64,000 nucleotides of DNA from Chlamydiales bacterium (GCA_024233515.1 JACKPO010000001.1:303600-367599), one strand, 5' to 3'; shown: positions 33,734-43,283, numbered from the stretch's first letter. The notes: generated from the letters alone by a model not told the origin. Program-made: numbers and translations.

Positions 33734-34757
33734 AGTCGAACCAAATAGGAAGAACCTTATTTAGGTACTTCATGAATTTCCAAAGGCCCACATTATACTC
33801 AACATTTCCGAAAGAATCTTCGCACCTTTCCGGAAAGGCAATCCCAAGCCCAAAAAGGCCTGGAGCAATAATGCCATTGGTCGAATTATACTTAAGGTCT
33901 CCAAACTGAGGCGTTTCAACAGTCTTCCTAGAATCAAACCCCACAGCATAGACAACTTTATTACATTCTGAAAGCTTTCCCTTAAAATGGGGGTCTTTAC
34001 TGTAAATCCTCTCTAAATTGGGAGGAAGAGTTCCATCGATATTTTCTTTTGCCCACTCTGCAGCCTGACCCTTCAGCCCTGTGTTATCAAATAGAATCCA
34101 ATCTTTCTGATACACTGCATATTTAAGAGGGCTTTGGTAAAAGTTAATGATTTTTTTTGCTCCAGCATCCAAAAGATTTTTCAAAATGATCATCGCTGAA
34201 TGAGAAGATCCAAAAACCGCAATCGTGTCATTTTGAAGTCCCTTCAACTTCCGGTCATCAAGGACTGTTTCCAGTGGAATCTCTGTTAGGCTAGGATAGC
34301 TTAGTTTTTTTGGAGTTGCTCCATAAGCAAGAACAACATTTTTAGAATGGATCATCTCATTTTCCATTGACAGTTCCCACATACGGTTTTTTAGTAATAG
34401 TGACTCACCTTTCCCCCCAATAGAATGCACCGCAAGCTTAAGATGGTCGGAAACCCATTGAAGGGGATCTGCAATCTTACTCAAGAGACAGGTTGACTCT
34501 TCTTCAACATGTTTCAGTTCAAAGTCAGGCGCCATATCGAAGCGGAATGATTTGCACTCTTTAAGGTAGTCTAGAAACAATTTTACTTTGGTATTACTTG
34601 AAACCCTGCGCCATTTTCCACCCAAATCTCCCACCTTGAAGGAAGGATCTACCCAGGCAATGTCAAGCGGCTTGACCCCTTGGTCAACCAACTTCCCAAC
34701 CGCTGCTATTCCTGCAGGTCCCGCTCCAAGAACTGTCCATTCAAAATTTCTGCCCAT
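33723..34757 (-). CDS. FAD-dependent pyridine-nucleotide oxidoreductase-like protein
   Basis: Protein of 344 residues with two Rossmann dinucleotide sites: N-terminal VLGAGPAGIAAVGKL for FAD, and a second site IAVFGSSHSAMIIL at about 184-197 for NAD(P). VVLAYGAT and VVYAVGFDSR are the typical strand ends before the FAD site. The layout resembles flavin monooxygenases or thioredoxin-reductase-like proteins, but no CxxC redox pair is seen. It precedes and overlaps the 627-residue unknown gene and diverges from thrS (79 bp). Substrate unknown. Confidence 0.75.
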   Translation of the reverse strand: MGRNFEWTVLGAGPAGIAAVGKLVDQGVKPLDIAWVDPSFKVGDLGGKWRRVSSNTKVKLFLDYLKECKSFRFDMAPDFELKHVEEESTCLLSKIADPLQWVSDHLKLAVHSIGGKGESLLLKNRMWELSMENEMIHSKNVVLAYGATPKKLSYPSLTEIPLETVLDDRKLKGLQNDTIAVFGSSHSAMIILKNLLDAGAKKIINFYQSPLKYAVYQKDWILFDNTGLKGQAAEWAKENIDGTLPPNLERIYSKDPHFKGKLSECNKVVYAVGFDSRKTVETPQFGDLKYNSTNGIIAPGLFGLGIAFPERCEDSFGNVEYNVGLWKFMKYLNKVLPIWFDYAP

Positions 34758-34836
34758 GCCATAGTTTTAGCAATTTCTTTCCCTTTTTTTAAAGGCTATT
34801 GTAGAATAGAGCCAAGGTAAAAAACCAAATTTGTGC

Positions 34837-36762
34837 ATGAAAGTGAAATGTGAAACAGAAGAAATCGAGCTTGGTGATGCCAGTTCGGGAAAAGATTTAG
34901 CTGAAAAAATGAATCAGCGAGAGCCTCATCAAGGTCTTGCTATTGTGGTGAATGGAGGAATTCGCGATCTTGACACCACTCTAAAGGAAGGCGACGATGT
35001 CAAGCTGCTTGACTTTTCTTCCGCTGAGGGTAAAGAGGTGTTTTGGCACACCTCAGCCCACGTTTTAGCACAAGCAATCCTCAGATTGTGGCCCGATGCC
35101 CAACCTACCATTGGCCCCCCTATTGAAAAAGGCTTTTATTACGATTTTGCAAACCTTGAAATTTCTGAGGATGATTTCGGAAAGATTGAAAAGGAAATCA
35201 AAAAAATTCTTAGCGAGGGGTTCAAGCCTGAGCGCAAATCTTTCAAAGGAAAAAAAGATGCTCTTGCAGAATTTGGAAAGAATCGTTTCAAGAAAGAACT
35301 TATTGAGGGGTTTGAAGAGGGAAGCCCGATTACAGCTTACCGCCAAGGAGAGTTTTTTGATCTTTGTCGCGGACCCCACCTCCCTACTTTAGGAAAAATC
35401 AAGGCTTTCAAAATCTTGAAAACATCAGGAGCCTATTGGAGAGGCGATGCAAAAAATGAAATGCTTACAAGAATTTACGGCATTTCTTTTCCCAGCCGCG
35501 AAGAGCTCAAAGAATTTATTCATCTACTTGAAGAAGCTAAAAAACGGGATCATCGGATTATTGGCGCAAAGCTTGACCTCTTCTCCTTCAAAGAAGAAGC
35601 CCCAGCAATGCCTTTCTTCCATCCAAATGGAATGGCTATCTGGGATCACCTTATTAGCTACTGGAAAGAAGTCCACCTCAATAATGACTACGAGATCATT
35701 AAAACACCTCAGCTCATGACCAAAGAGCTATGGGAGCTTTCAGGGCATTGGAAGCATTACCGGGAAAATATGTTCACTGTTGAGATCGATGAAGAGAGAG
35801 CTTATGCGATCAAGCCGATGAATTGTCCCGGTTGTATGCTTTATTACAAATCTCGTTCTCATAGTTACCGTCAACTTCCTCTCAGAGTGGCAGAGTTTGG
35901 TCACGTGCACCGAAAAGAACCTTCAGGTGCCTTAAATGGCCTTTTTCGGGTTCAAAGTTTCCACCAAGATGATGCCCACCTTTTCATGCAACCCAGCCAA
36001 ATCAAGGATGAAATTTTAGGTGTCTTAAATCTTGTGAAAGAAATTTATGAAACCTTTGGTCTCAACTATACCTTTGAACTGTCAACACGCCCAGAAGATT
36101 CAATCGGAACCGACGAAGACTGGGACATTGCAACAGCCGGACTCAAAGAGGCTCTAGATGAATGGGGGGAAGAGTACAAAATCAATGAAGGGGACGGGGC
36201 GTTCTATGGCCCAAAAATTGACCTTCATGTCCATGACGCACTAGGGCGCCGCTGGCAATGCGGAACCGTTCAGCTGGATATGGCACTCCCCGAACGATTC
36301 GAGTTGGAATACAAAGATCGTGATGGAGACTTCAAGCGACCAATCATGATTCACCGGGCTATTTTTGGATCGATTGAACGGTTTTTGGGAATCCTTATCG
36401 AACACTTTGCTGGAAAATTCCCTTTTTGGATGAGTCCGATGCCTATTCGAATCATTCCTGTTGCAGAAATCCACCAACCTTATGCCTATGAAGTTCAGAA
36501 AAAGATAAAAGAAGCTGGATTTACATGCTCTGTCGATGCTTCAGAAGATTCCTTAGGTAAGCGGGTTCGCAATGCACAAATGCAGCAGATAAACTACATG
36601 TTAACTGTTGGGGACCAAGAGATGAGTAACAAAACCATTGCTCTTCGCACGCGAGACAATGTCGTCCACGGCGAAATTGCTCTTGATGATTTCCTTAAAA
36701 ATTGCACAATTGAGAATAAAAACCGTCAATTGACATCCCCTTATCAAAAGGAAGCGCCATGA
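34837..36762 (+). CDS. thrS: Threonyl-tRNA synthetase
   Basis: Class II synthetase of 641 residues from the ATG at 34837. A TTG at 34831 is nearer the AAGG site. Domains: N-terminal TGS (about 1-60); editing domain with HTSAHVLAQA from about residue 71; catalytic core with MNCPGCM (zinc ligand C330), RVAEFGHVHRKEPSGALNGLFRVQSFHQDDAH (motif 2) and HRAIFGSIERFLGILIEH (motif 3); C-terminal anticodon domain. It charges tRNA-Thr. It opens a run of coupled genes (thrS, parA, pGP6-D-like, purB, glycosyltransferase), of which the first three are a conserved chlamydial set. I see no T-box leader. Confidence 0.97.
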   Translation: MKVKCETEEIELGDASSGKDLAEKMNQREPHQGLAIVVNGGIRDLDTTLKEGDDVKLLDFSSAEGKEVFWHTSAHVLAQAILRLWPDAQPTIGPPIEKGFYYDFANLEISEDDFGKIEKEIKKILSEGFKPERKSFKGKKDALAEFGKNRFKKELIEGFEEGSPITAYRQGEFFDLCRGPHLPTLGKIKAFKILKTSGAYWRGDAKNEMLTRIYGISFPSREELKEFIHLLEEAKKRDHRIIGAKLDLFSFKEEAPAMPFFHPNGMAIWDHLISYWKEVHLNNDYEIIKTPQLMTKELWELSGHWKHYRENMFTVEIDEERAYAIKPMNCPGCMLYYKSRSHSYRQLPLRVAEFGHVHRKEPSGALNGLFRVQSFHQDDAHLFMQPSQIKDEILGVLNLVKEIYETFGLNYTFELSTRPEDSIGTDEDWDIATAGLKEALDEWGEEYKINEGDGAFYGPKIDLHVHDALGRRWQCGTVQLDMALPERFELEYKDRDGDFKRPIMIHRAIFGSIERFLGILIEHFAGKFPFWMSPMPIRIIPVAEIHQPYAYEVQKKIKEAGFTCSVDASEDSLGKRVRNAQMQQINYMLTVGDQEMSNKTIALRTRDNVVHGEIALDDFLKNCTIENKNRQLTSPYQKEAP

Positions 36763-37559
36763 AAGTCATCTCTGTCTGTAGTTTTAAAGGAGGAACCGCC
36801 AAAACTTCTATTTCATTGAATATTGGTTCGGCCCTCGCCCGCTTTCATAACAAGCGAATTTTGATGGTCGACTTTGACGCCCAAGCAAACCTTACTGCTG
36901 GTCTTGGCTTTGATCCTGATAACTATGACAGTATGGCAGCGGTTTTACAGGACGATAAAACAGCTCAAGAGGTGATTCAGCATACCGAACACCCAAATGT
37001 GGATCTCATTCCAGCTGATACGTGGCTTGAGCGGGTTGAAATGACAGGAACCCTCTCCTCTGATCGATACTCTCATGAAAAACTAAAGAAAATTTTGGCT
37101 CCACTAAACTATGACTACGCGCTAATCGACACTCCTCCCTCTCTTTGCTGGCTAACAGAATCTTCTTTGATTGCCTGCGACTATGCTCTCATCTGCGCAA
37201 CACCGGAATTTTATAGCATCAAAGGATTGCAGCGACTCTCTTACTTTATGCACTATATTTCGGAACGTCACCCTTTTGAGCTTCTGGGTGTTGCCCTTTC
37301 TTTTTGGAATGCACGAGGCAAAAACAATGAAGACTTTTTAGGGGTTGTTGAAGAAACTTTCCCAGGAAAAGTGTTGCAGACAAAAGTCCGAAGAGATATC
37401 GCTGTTTCTGAGGCCTCAATTCATGGCAAGCCGGTGTTTGAGACCCGTCCGAACAGTCGCGCTGCAGAAGATTATATCGGCCTCACAAAAGAATTATTAA
37501 CTAAACTGACCGACGATCAAAAGGTGGAGCCAACATGTCTAAGTTCAATGACCTCTTAA
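36759..37559 (+). CDS. ParA/Soj-family partition ATPase, chlamydial type
   Basis: Protein of 266 residues. The deviant Walker A is FKGGTAKTS (K10-T16), with VDFDAQANLTAGLG as the A' motif and YALIDTPPSL as Walker B. ParA ATPases position DNA by ATP-dependent nucleoid binding. The start overlaps the thrS stop in ATGA, and the 3' end overlaps the pGP6-D-like gene by 25 bp. Chromosomal homologues in this position are known in Chlamydia and mirror the pair on chlamydial plasmids. No ParB or parS site is apparent next to it; the pGP6-D partner may take that place. Confidence 0.9.
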   Translation: MKVISVCSFKGGTAKTSISLNIGSALARFHNKRILMVDFDAQANLTAGLGFDPDNYDSMAAVLQDDKTAQEVIQHTEHPNVDLIPADTWLERVEMTGTLSSDRYSHEKLKKILAPLNYDYALIDTPPSLCWLTESSLIACDYALICATPEFYSIKGLQRLSYFMHYISERHPFELLGVALSFWNARGKNNEDFLGVVEETFPGKVLQTKVRRDIAVSEASIHGKPVFETRPNSRAAEDYIGLTKELLTKLTDDQKVEPTCLSSMTS

Positions 37560-38269
37560 TGGGTCGCTTCAAAAGCCAAGCAAAAAAAGAGAAAATGACT
37601 GAGCTGGCGCAGCGTACAGCAGCCGCGCCTGCTGCAAAGTTTTCTGGTGGTTTTCAGGTGACTCCGATCAGTAGTCAAGAACGGGCTTCGCTACAAACGC
37701 TTCTTGAGAAATATAAAAAGAAAGATCAAAACATCGCTGAAGACCTCCAATTTCTTTCAAATATTACCTCAGAAGTCAAAGCAATCAGCAATCAAGCAGT
37801 CATCCTTCATGGAGAGCGAATTAAAAGAGCGCAAGAGCTTCTAAAAAAGTATCGTGACGGCGCATTTAGTAATTGGCTCATGAAAACCTATGGAAACAGG
37901 CAAACGCCTTATAACTTTATGCAATACTATGAGCTTTACAATGCTCTTCCAAAAAAGTTGCAAGGGATTGTGGATGAAATGCCACGCCAAGCCATCTATA
38001 GCCTTTCAAGCCGTAGTGTTCCACAAGAAAAAAAGGTAGAATTTGTTCAAGAATATCAAGGAGAGTCCAAAACGGAACTCTTAGAAAAGCTTCGCACCTC
38101 TTTTCCCCTAGCTAAACAGGATAAGCGGAGCCCGAATAAGACAAAGGCTGTTCTTGAGAACTTACGAAAAACAAAAAAACTCATGGAACATGACCGATTT
38201 GTTCCAAGCCATTTTGATCTCAAAGAAATCAAAACGCTTCTGAAAGAATGTGAAGCGTTGGCTAAGTAA
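37535..38269 (+). CDS. pGP6-D-like protein (Chlamydiota-specific)
   Basis: Protein of 244 residues, helical and basic, with no enzymatic motif. It is identified by position after thrS-parA and by the family-like segment FSNWLMKTYGNRQTPYNFMQYYELYNALP. pGP6-D is encoded on the chlamydial plasmid beside the ParA-like pGP5-D, and chromosomal paralogues follow thrS in Chlamydia. A DNA-binding partner of ParA is a fair guess. The 25-bp overlap with parA implies coupled translation; purB begins 2 bp after its stop. Confidence 0.85.
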   Translation: MSKFNDLLMGRFKSQAKKEKMTELAQRTAAAPAAKFSGGFQVTPISSQERASLQTLLEKYKKKDQNIAEDLQFLSNITSEVKAISNQAVILHGERIKRAQELLKKYRDGAFSNWLMKTYGNRQTPYNFMQYYELYNALPKKLQGIVDEMPRQAIYSLSSRSVPQEKKVEFVQEYQGESKTELLEKLRTSFPLAKQDKRSPNKTKAVLENLRKTKKLMEHDRFVPSHFDLKEIKTLLKECEALAK

Positions 38270-38271
38270 AG

Positions 38272-39672
38272 ATGACCTCTTTTTACGAGACTCCTTTATC
38301 AAAGCGATATGCATCGCAAGAGATGAAGGAGCTTTTTTCGAGTACGTTTAAGTACCAAACATGGCGAAAGCTGTGGGTTGCCTTAGCAGAAGGTCAACAA
38401 AATCTCGGTCTTCCTATTTCATCATCTCAAATCAAGGAACTCAAATCTAAGATCGATTCAATCGATTTTAACCGTGTCCATGAAATTGAAAAAGTATGCC
38501 GCCATGAAGTGGTCGCCCATCTTGAAGCCTATCGTGAGGATTGTCCTAACGCTCGAGGGGTTCTTCACCTGGGAGCCACCTCCTCCTATGTCATGGATAA
38601 TGGTGACTTGATCACCATCAAGTTTGCTTTACAATTATTGCAACAAAAACTAATTCATCTTATTGAAAAGTTGAACCACACTGCGTTAAAAGAAGCTGAT
38701 ACTCCCTGTCTAGGGTATACCCATTTTCAGCCAGCCCAAGGAACAACATTCGGAAAAAGAAGTGCCCTATGGCTTCAAGACTTTATCACAGATTTTAAAG
38801 ACCTATCAACTTTGCTTGAAGATTTCCCTTTTTTAGGATGCAAGGGGGCCATTGGAACAAGTGGGTCGTTCTTAACTCTTTTTAATGGAGATCATCAAAA
38901 GGTCATTGCATTAGATGATGAGGTTACAAAAAAGATGGGATTTAAAAGATCCTATTTAATCAGTAGCCAAACCTTCCCCCGCAAACAAGAACAACGAATC
39001 TTGTCCCTTCTAGCAAACATAGGATCAAGTGCTCACAAATGCGGAACAGACCTCCGTCTCCTTGCCCATTTAGGAGAAGTTGCTGAGTCGTTTGGGGATG
39101 GGCAGGTTGGCTCTTCCGCAATGCCCTATAAACGGAATCCTATCCTTTCTGAGAGGGTCTGCGGCCTTTCTCGGTTTGTGATTAACCTTTGGCATAACGC
39201 CGCCGACAATGCCTCTCAACAGTGGCTAGAACGGTCTTTGGATGACTCTTCCAATAGGCGTCTCACAATCCCAGAGGCATTTCTTGCTGCTGATAGTATT
39301 GTTAACCTGCTTTACACAATTTTTAATGATCTTCAAACGTTCCCCAAGCAAATGAAATCCCATTTCGATAAGCACCTTCCCTATCTTATCACAGAGCCTT
39401 TTCTAGCCAAGGCTGTTTTGAAGGGGAAAGATCGCCAGGAAGCTCATGCACTCATTAAAAAAATCACCTTTGAAAATCCACCTGAAATCCTTATAGAAAA
39501 ACTAGCTTCAGCTCTTGATCTGAACGCTTATGAAGTCGATAGCCTATGCAAAATAGACAATCTAATCGGGCGCTCAAAAGAGCAGGTCTTCGAATTCCTT
39601 AAACTTGAAGTTGAGCCTCTCTTAGAACAACACCTTACACAAAAACTGACGATTCCCAGCATAGAGATCTAA
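38272..39672 (+). CDS. purB: Adenylosuccinate lyase
   Basis: Protein of 466 residues of the fumarase/aspartase superfamily with the signature GSSAMPYKRNP near residues 280-290 and an early HLGATSSYVMDNGDL. It splits adenylosuccinate into AMP and fumarate and SAICAR into AICAR. In a chlamydia, which usually takes purines from its host, it most probably serves IMP-to-AMP conversion. It lies 2 bp after the pGP6-D-like gene, and its stop overlaps the next start (TAATG), so it belongs to the thrS transcript. Confidence 0.95.
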   Translation: MTSFYETPLSKRYASQEMKELFSSTFKYQTWRKLWVALAEGQQNLGLPISSSQIKELKSKIDSIDFNRVHEIEKVCRHEVVAHLEAYREDCPNARGVLHLGATSSYVMDNGDLITIKFALQLLQQKLIHLIEKLNHTALKEADTPCLGYTHFQPAQGTTFGKRSALWLQDFITDFKDLSTLLEDFPFLGCKGAIGTSGSFLTLFNGDHQKVIALDDEVTKKMGFKRSYLISSQTFPRKQEQRILSLLANIGSSAHKCGTDLRLLAHLGEVAESFGDGQVGSSAMPYKRNPILSERVCGLSRFVINLWHNAADNASQQWLERSLDDSSNRRLTIPEAFLAADSIVNLLYTIFNDLQTFPKQMKSHFDKHLPYLITEPFLAKAVLKGKDRQEAHALIKKITFENPPEILIEKLASALDLNAYEVDSLCKIDNLIGRSKEQVFEFLKLEVEPLLEQHLTQKLTIPSIEI

Positions 39673-40346
39673 TGTTTCCCACAATCATCTCATTTTATAC
39701 AGAAAACACTCCCTACGAAGAAGAAATCAAGGGGCTTATTGAGTCTTGTAAAAAGTATAATCTTCCCTATTCCGTTGATCCTCTCCCTAACTTTGGATCC
39801 TGGGAAAGAAATTGCTGCTTTAAACCGAAATATATTCTAAAAAAACTCATCGACCTTAATGGCCCAGTCCTTTGGATCGATGCAGATGGAATTGTCTATC
39901 AAAAACCAACCCTATTCGACACCCTTGATGCAGATATTGCTGTTCGTGTAATTGAAACCATCCCAGATGATCATCCATCAAAAATTCTCTCAGGAACACT
40001 GTTCTTCAACTATACTCCTGAAGCCATTCAAGTTCTACAAGAATGGGACGAAGAGACAGAAGTACTTCTAAAGAATGATCCGAAACTCTGGGACCAAATC
40101 TCCCTAAGAAATGTTCTTCTTAGATCAAAAGCAAACATTTATCCCCTTGATGTTCGATACTGCCAGATTTATAACCAGATTAACGATAAAGAGTCGCTAG
40201 AAAAAGCGTTTATCATCCATTTTCAAGCCTCCAGAACGCTTCAAAAGACTCTTAATCGTGAAGTAGTCTCTTTCTGGGATGAAGATGACTTCATTAGGAA
40301 AAAAAAATTAGAAATCCTTGCTGGCAACATCCCTTTGCATCTATGA
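39672..40346 (+). CDS. Putative nucleotide-diphospho-sugar (glycosyl) transferase
   Basis: Protein of 224 residues with a GT-A-like pattern: opening strand IISFYTENTPYEEEIKGLIESCKKYNL, then VLWIDADGIVYQKPTLFD with D70-A-D72 as the metal- and nucleotide-sugar-binding DxD, SGTLFFNYT, and LWDQISLRNVL. The closest type I can name is the GT77/GT8-like group. No signal peptide, so it acts in the cytoplasm. It may glycosylate a cell-envelope precursor or a host target. It is the last gene of the thrS-purB run and converges on rsm22 with a 6-bp overlap. Confidence 0.65.
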   Translation: MFPTIISFYTENTPYEEEIKGLIESCKKYNLPYSVDPLPNFGSWERNCCFKPKYILKKLIDLNGPVLWIDADGIVYQKPTLFDTLDADIAVRVIETIPDDHPSKILSGTLFFNYTPEAIQVLQEWDEETEVLLKNDPKLWDQISLRNVLLRSKANIYPLDVRYCQIYNQINDKESLEKAFIIHFQASRTLQKTLNREVVSFWDEDDFIRKKKLEILAGNIPLHL

Positions 40347-41228
40347 AATAAGACTTCCCCAGTGAATCTCTTTTTTTTCTTTCCCTTTGAAAACGCTCTG
40401 CTTTACTCCCTCTTCCGTACAAAGCATTGCAACAGTATGACCCTTCTTTTTTAACGGGTGCCGTAAAACGCGAGACCCCGAAGGAATATGTGGCGTTTTC
40501 GAAGCAATAAGATAAGAATATTTTTCATCTTCATGCCCCAAAGAACCCTTTTTTAAAAATCGATGAAGAGAGCTGCGAGAAAGACGGGCAGAGAAATGAC
40601 ACCAATCACTTCCTTTCATAGGACATTCGTTATGATGAGGACATGGTGCGTGAAGAGATAGCCCAGCTTCCAACGCAATCGAACGGGCAAAGCGAACCCT
40701 TTCGAACCCTTCAGGAGTTCCTGGCTCGATAACCACCAACATGTTATCTGTCTGCTTTATTGCATGTCGAATTGTCTTCTCAAGGCTTTCTTGTGGGATT
40801 TCATTTAATGAATAGGAAAAAAGGATCAGGTCTGCTTTTTCAGAAAAGTGGATAAAGCTTTTTGCTAGCCAGCTCGCTTCAAAAGGAACATTGGGTATCA
40901 ATTTTTTTCCTAGCTTTACAAACTCAACATCACGCTCTAATAGAGTCACCTTCTTAATTGGAGCATCCAGAAGGGCCCAAAGCGATGTTCCTGGTCCTGC
41001 ACCACAATCAAGAATCGTTTCTGGAAGTTTAATCTCCTTAAAGACCTTTGCTAGAACTGCGCAAGTTGCAGGCATTCTCGCGACAAGATAGGCTAAGCGA
41101 TGAAGTTCTGTCTCTTGGGCTTTCTTTAGATGATAACGCTTTGTTAGGTCTGAGGCAGCTTTTTGGAGCTCTTTGCGAGTGTATTTAGAACAAAGTTCCG
41201 AAATTTTTTCTTCAAGAGGAGTATTCAT
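40341..41228 (-). CDS. Rsm22-family rRNA methyltransferase-like protein
   Basis: Protein of 295 residues. It has a class I SAM fold (DCGAGPGTSLWALLDA near 74-88), the Rsm22 signature YLVARMPATCAVL, EPGTPEGFERVRFAR, and the cysteine cluster APC196PHHNEC202PMKGSDWC210HFSAR followed by HEDEKYSYL. Rsm22/METTL17 proteins act in small ribosomal subunit assembly and may bind an iron-sulfur cluster through these cysteines. It is the last gene of the ung-MFS-rsm22 unit, overlapping the MFS gene by 4 bp. Family assignment is firm; activity in bacteria is less well studied. Confidence 0.88.
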   Translation of the reverse strand: MNTPLEEKISELCSKYTRKELQKAASDLTKRYHLKKAQETELHRLAYLVARMPATCAVLAKVFKEIKLPETILDCGAGPGTSLWALLDAPIKKVTLLERDVEFVKLGKKLIPNVPFEASWLAKSFIHFSEKADLILFSYSLNEIPQESLEKTIRHAIKQTDNMLVVIEPGTPEGFERVRFARSIALEAGLSLHAPCPHHNECPMKGSDWCHFSARLSRSSLHRFLKKGSLGHEDEKYSYLIASKTPHIPSGSRVLRHPLKKKGHTVAMLCTEEGVKQSVFKGKEKKEIHWGSLIS

Positions 41229-42457
41229 TCTACCTTAGTCCTTAATAGAAGCGCTGCGGCAACTAAGGAAGAAAGGCTAGAAAAAACAAAGGGAACAAGA
41301 GAGTGAGCGTGAAGGAAGAGACCGCCAAGAAGCGAGGAAAGCATCATCGTAATGGAAAGCATAGACTGGCTTAGCCCCAAAACCTTTCCCTGTATGTGAT
41401 CCGGAGCTGCATTTGAGATCGCACTCGTACAGATAGGCCAAATCAATCCAGATAAAATGGTACAACTCCCTAAAAGAAACAAAAAACCTTTTAGGTAATG
41501 AGGATAAGGAATGAACACAACAATAGCCGAAAACGCTAAAAAAGCTGTGAGGAGGATCCACTTAGGTTTAATCGTATGATAAAAAACCCGATGAAGAACC
41601 CCTGTTCCAAAAATCCAACAAATCCCAAGAAGTGCACAAACATCCCCAATTCGAGAATTGGTTAAATGAAAATTCTCAACGACAAAAGCTGGGACAAATA
41701 AAAAGATAATGTTCCATGAAAACAAAAAGAAAAAATAAATCAGGTAAAGAGGGCGTATTGACTCTGTCTTGAGCGCCATTTGGATATTGTGTATCCCCTT
41801 AATAAAATCAAACGGTTTTCTAGAGGGAACTTCTAGAGTTTCTACAAATGCAAATAGAATAAAGAGAACGTTAATCAACCCCAAAATGGCCCCAATTAAC
41901 ATCGGAAAAGAAGAGTCAAAAATAGGCGAAATCGTAGGATCTGAAAGCTTCCCTCCAACAAAGGGACCTAGGATAAATGTAAAGCCGGCAATTGCCGAAC
42001 CATAACTATAATAACGAGTCTTTTTCTTTTTACTCGGACTTAGATCAGAAAGTGAAGATAAGCAAATCGAAAGATTACCGGCACCTACTCCCATAATAAG
42101 TCGTGAGAAAAATATCCAAAAAAGAGAGTGATGATGAATTCCAAAGGCACTCATCGCATACCCAACAAACGTTAAAAACGTTGTCAGCAAAAAGGCTCTT
42201 TTTCTACCGTGGTGGTCGGCATATTCTCCCAAAATAGGGGCAAAGATAAATTGCATAAAGGGGTAAATCCCAAGAAAGATACCTAGAAGAGCTGTTTTGT
42301 AAGAAGCAGAAACGTCGGCCGCTAAAAGTCCTTTAGAAGGATCTAAAAAAAGGGGCGCAAAAATAGGAAAAACAATGGTTGCCCCTAAATTATCAACAGC
42401 AAAAGTAAAAAACACAGAGAGTAGAGAGGTTTTTTGTTTTACAACTTCTTTATCCAT
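41225..42457 (-). CDS. MFS transporter, TetA-like
   Basis: Protein of 410 residues, twelve membrane segments. The motif A loop is exemplary: ILGEYADHHGRKRAFLL. SRLIMGVGAGNLSICLSSLSDLSP corresponds to the motif B/C region of drug efflux transporters, and a large central loop separates two six-helix halves. It probably exports a small compound by proton antiport. It overlaps ung by 8 bp upstream and rsm22 by 4 bp downstream, an unusual mix of functions that looks like packing rather than a pathway. Confidence 0.82.
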   Translation of the reverse strand: MDKEVVKQKTSLLSVFFTFAVDNLGATIVFPIFAPLFLDPSKGLLAADVSASYKTALLGIFLGIYPFMQFIFAPILGEYADHHGRKRAFLLTTFLTFVGYAMSAFGIHHHSLFWIFFSRLIMGVGAGNLSICLSSLSDLSPSKKKKTRYYSYGSAIAGFTFILGPFVGGKLSDPTISPIFDSSFPMLIGAILGLINVLFILFAFVETLEVPSRKPFDFIKGIHNIQMALKTESIRPLYLIYFFFLFSWNIIFLFVPAFVVENFHLTNSRIGDVCALLGICWIFGTGVLHRVFYHTIKPKWILLTAFLAFSAIVVFIPYPHYLKGFLFLLGSCTILSGLIWPICTSAISNAAPDHIQGKVLGLSQSMLSITMMLSSLLGGLFLHAHSLVPFVFSSLSSLVAAALLLRTKVE

Positions 42458-43130
42458 CGACCGACCACTGAATGGGCTCTTTTCCCCAACCTTTTAACAG
42501 TTCATTGGTTTTGGAAAAATGGCGGCACCCTAAAAAATTTGTTGCAGAATAGGGGGAGGGATGGGCTGCCGTTAAGATGGCATGTGGATGTTTTTGAGTG
42601 TTCAAAATATTTTCACACTTATCTTTAGCCGATTTTCCCCATAAGATAAAAACTAAAGGATCTTTTCTACCGCAGAGTGTCCGAATCACCCCATCTGTAA
42701 AGGTTTCCCACCCTTTACCGAAATGTGATTTCGGCTCTCCTTTGCGGACTGTCAATGTCGCATTTAACATGAGAACCCCTTGCTTGGCCCAATTGATTAG
42801 GCATCCATGGTTCGCTTGTGTGATTCCCAGGTCATCCTCCATTTCCTTATAAATATTCCGAAGAGATGGGGGCACAGCCACCCCTTTCTGAACACTAAAG
42901 CAAAGGCCGTGAGCCTGCCCAAAGCCATGGTAGGGGTCTTGTCCCATCAGGACAACTTTGACTTGATCATACGGCGTTTGTCGAAAAGCGTTGAAAACCT
43001 CCTTATCGGGAGGAAAAATCTGAGCCCCTCGCCCCTTTTCTTCCTCCAAAAAAGTCTTTAGAAGTTGAATGTAAGGCTTGTTGATCTCTTCGTTAAGGGC
43101 GGAATGCCAACTCTTTTCTAATAACATCAT
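42450..43130 (-). CDS. ung: Uracil-DNA glycosylase
   Basis: Protein of 226 residues, standard size for family 1 UDG. The water-activating motif GQDPYHG has D65 and H68, and HPSPYSA has H190; FCFSV-like LCFSVQKG and ATLTVRKGEPKSH also fit. It removes uracil from DNA to start base-excision repair. Two consecutive ATGs are available (43130 and 43127); no Shine-Dalgarno site is evident. It is the first gene of a three-gene overlapping unit. The region between it and tRNA-Pro contains the divergent tRNA promoter. Confidence 0.95.
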   Translation of the reverse strand: MMLLEKSWHSALNEEINKPYIQLLKTFLEEEKGRGAQIFPPDKEVFNAFRQTPYDQVKVVLMGQDPYHGFGQAHGLCFSVQKGVAVPPSLRNIYKEMEDDLGITQANHGCLINWAKQGVLMLNATLTVRKGEPKSHFGKGWETFTDGVIRTLCGRKDPLVFILWGKSAKDKCENILNTQKHPHAILTAAHPSPYSATNFLGCRHFSKTNELLKGWGKEPIQWSVDG

Positions 43131-43167
43131 GGGAGGAGGTTAACATGCTGGTCGTTTTCAGACAACA

Positions 43168-43197
43168 TTGACAGAAAGGGGCCAAACCGATTATTTT
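43168..43197 (+). promoter_or_regulatory. Sigma-70-type promoter of tRNA-Pro
   Basis: TTGACA at 43168-43173, an 18-bp spacer and TATTTT at 43192-43197. The predicted start near 43204 is 5 bp before the mature tRNA. Confidence 0.6.
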
Positions 43198-43208
43198 AGT
43201 ACCCTCGT

Positions 43209-43283
43209 CTGGGTGTAGCGCAGCTTGGCCAGCGCACTTGCATGGGGTGCAAGGGGTCGGAGGTTCGAATCCTCTCACCCAGA
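43209..43283 (+). tRNA. tRNA-Pro (GGG)
   Basis: Cloverleaf by eye: acceptor CTGGGTG/CACCCAG, D stem GCGC/GCGC, anticodon stem CTTGC/GCAAG with loop ATGGGGT giving anticodon GGG, and T arm GGAGG-TTCGAAT-CCTCT. The first pair is C1-G72, the bacterial tRNA-Pro identity feature, and the discriminator is A. CCA is not encoded. Confidence 0.95.

Noticed and set aside
36759..36810. ParA P-loop KGGTAKT as a mutated ATP site
   Set aside because: The deviant Walker A consensus is KGGxxK[ST], so Thr-Ala is allowed.
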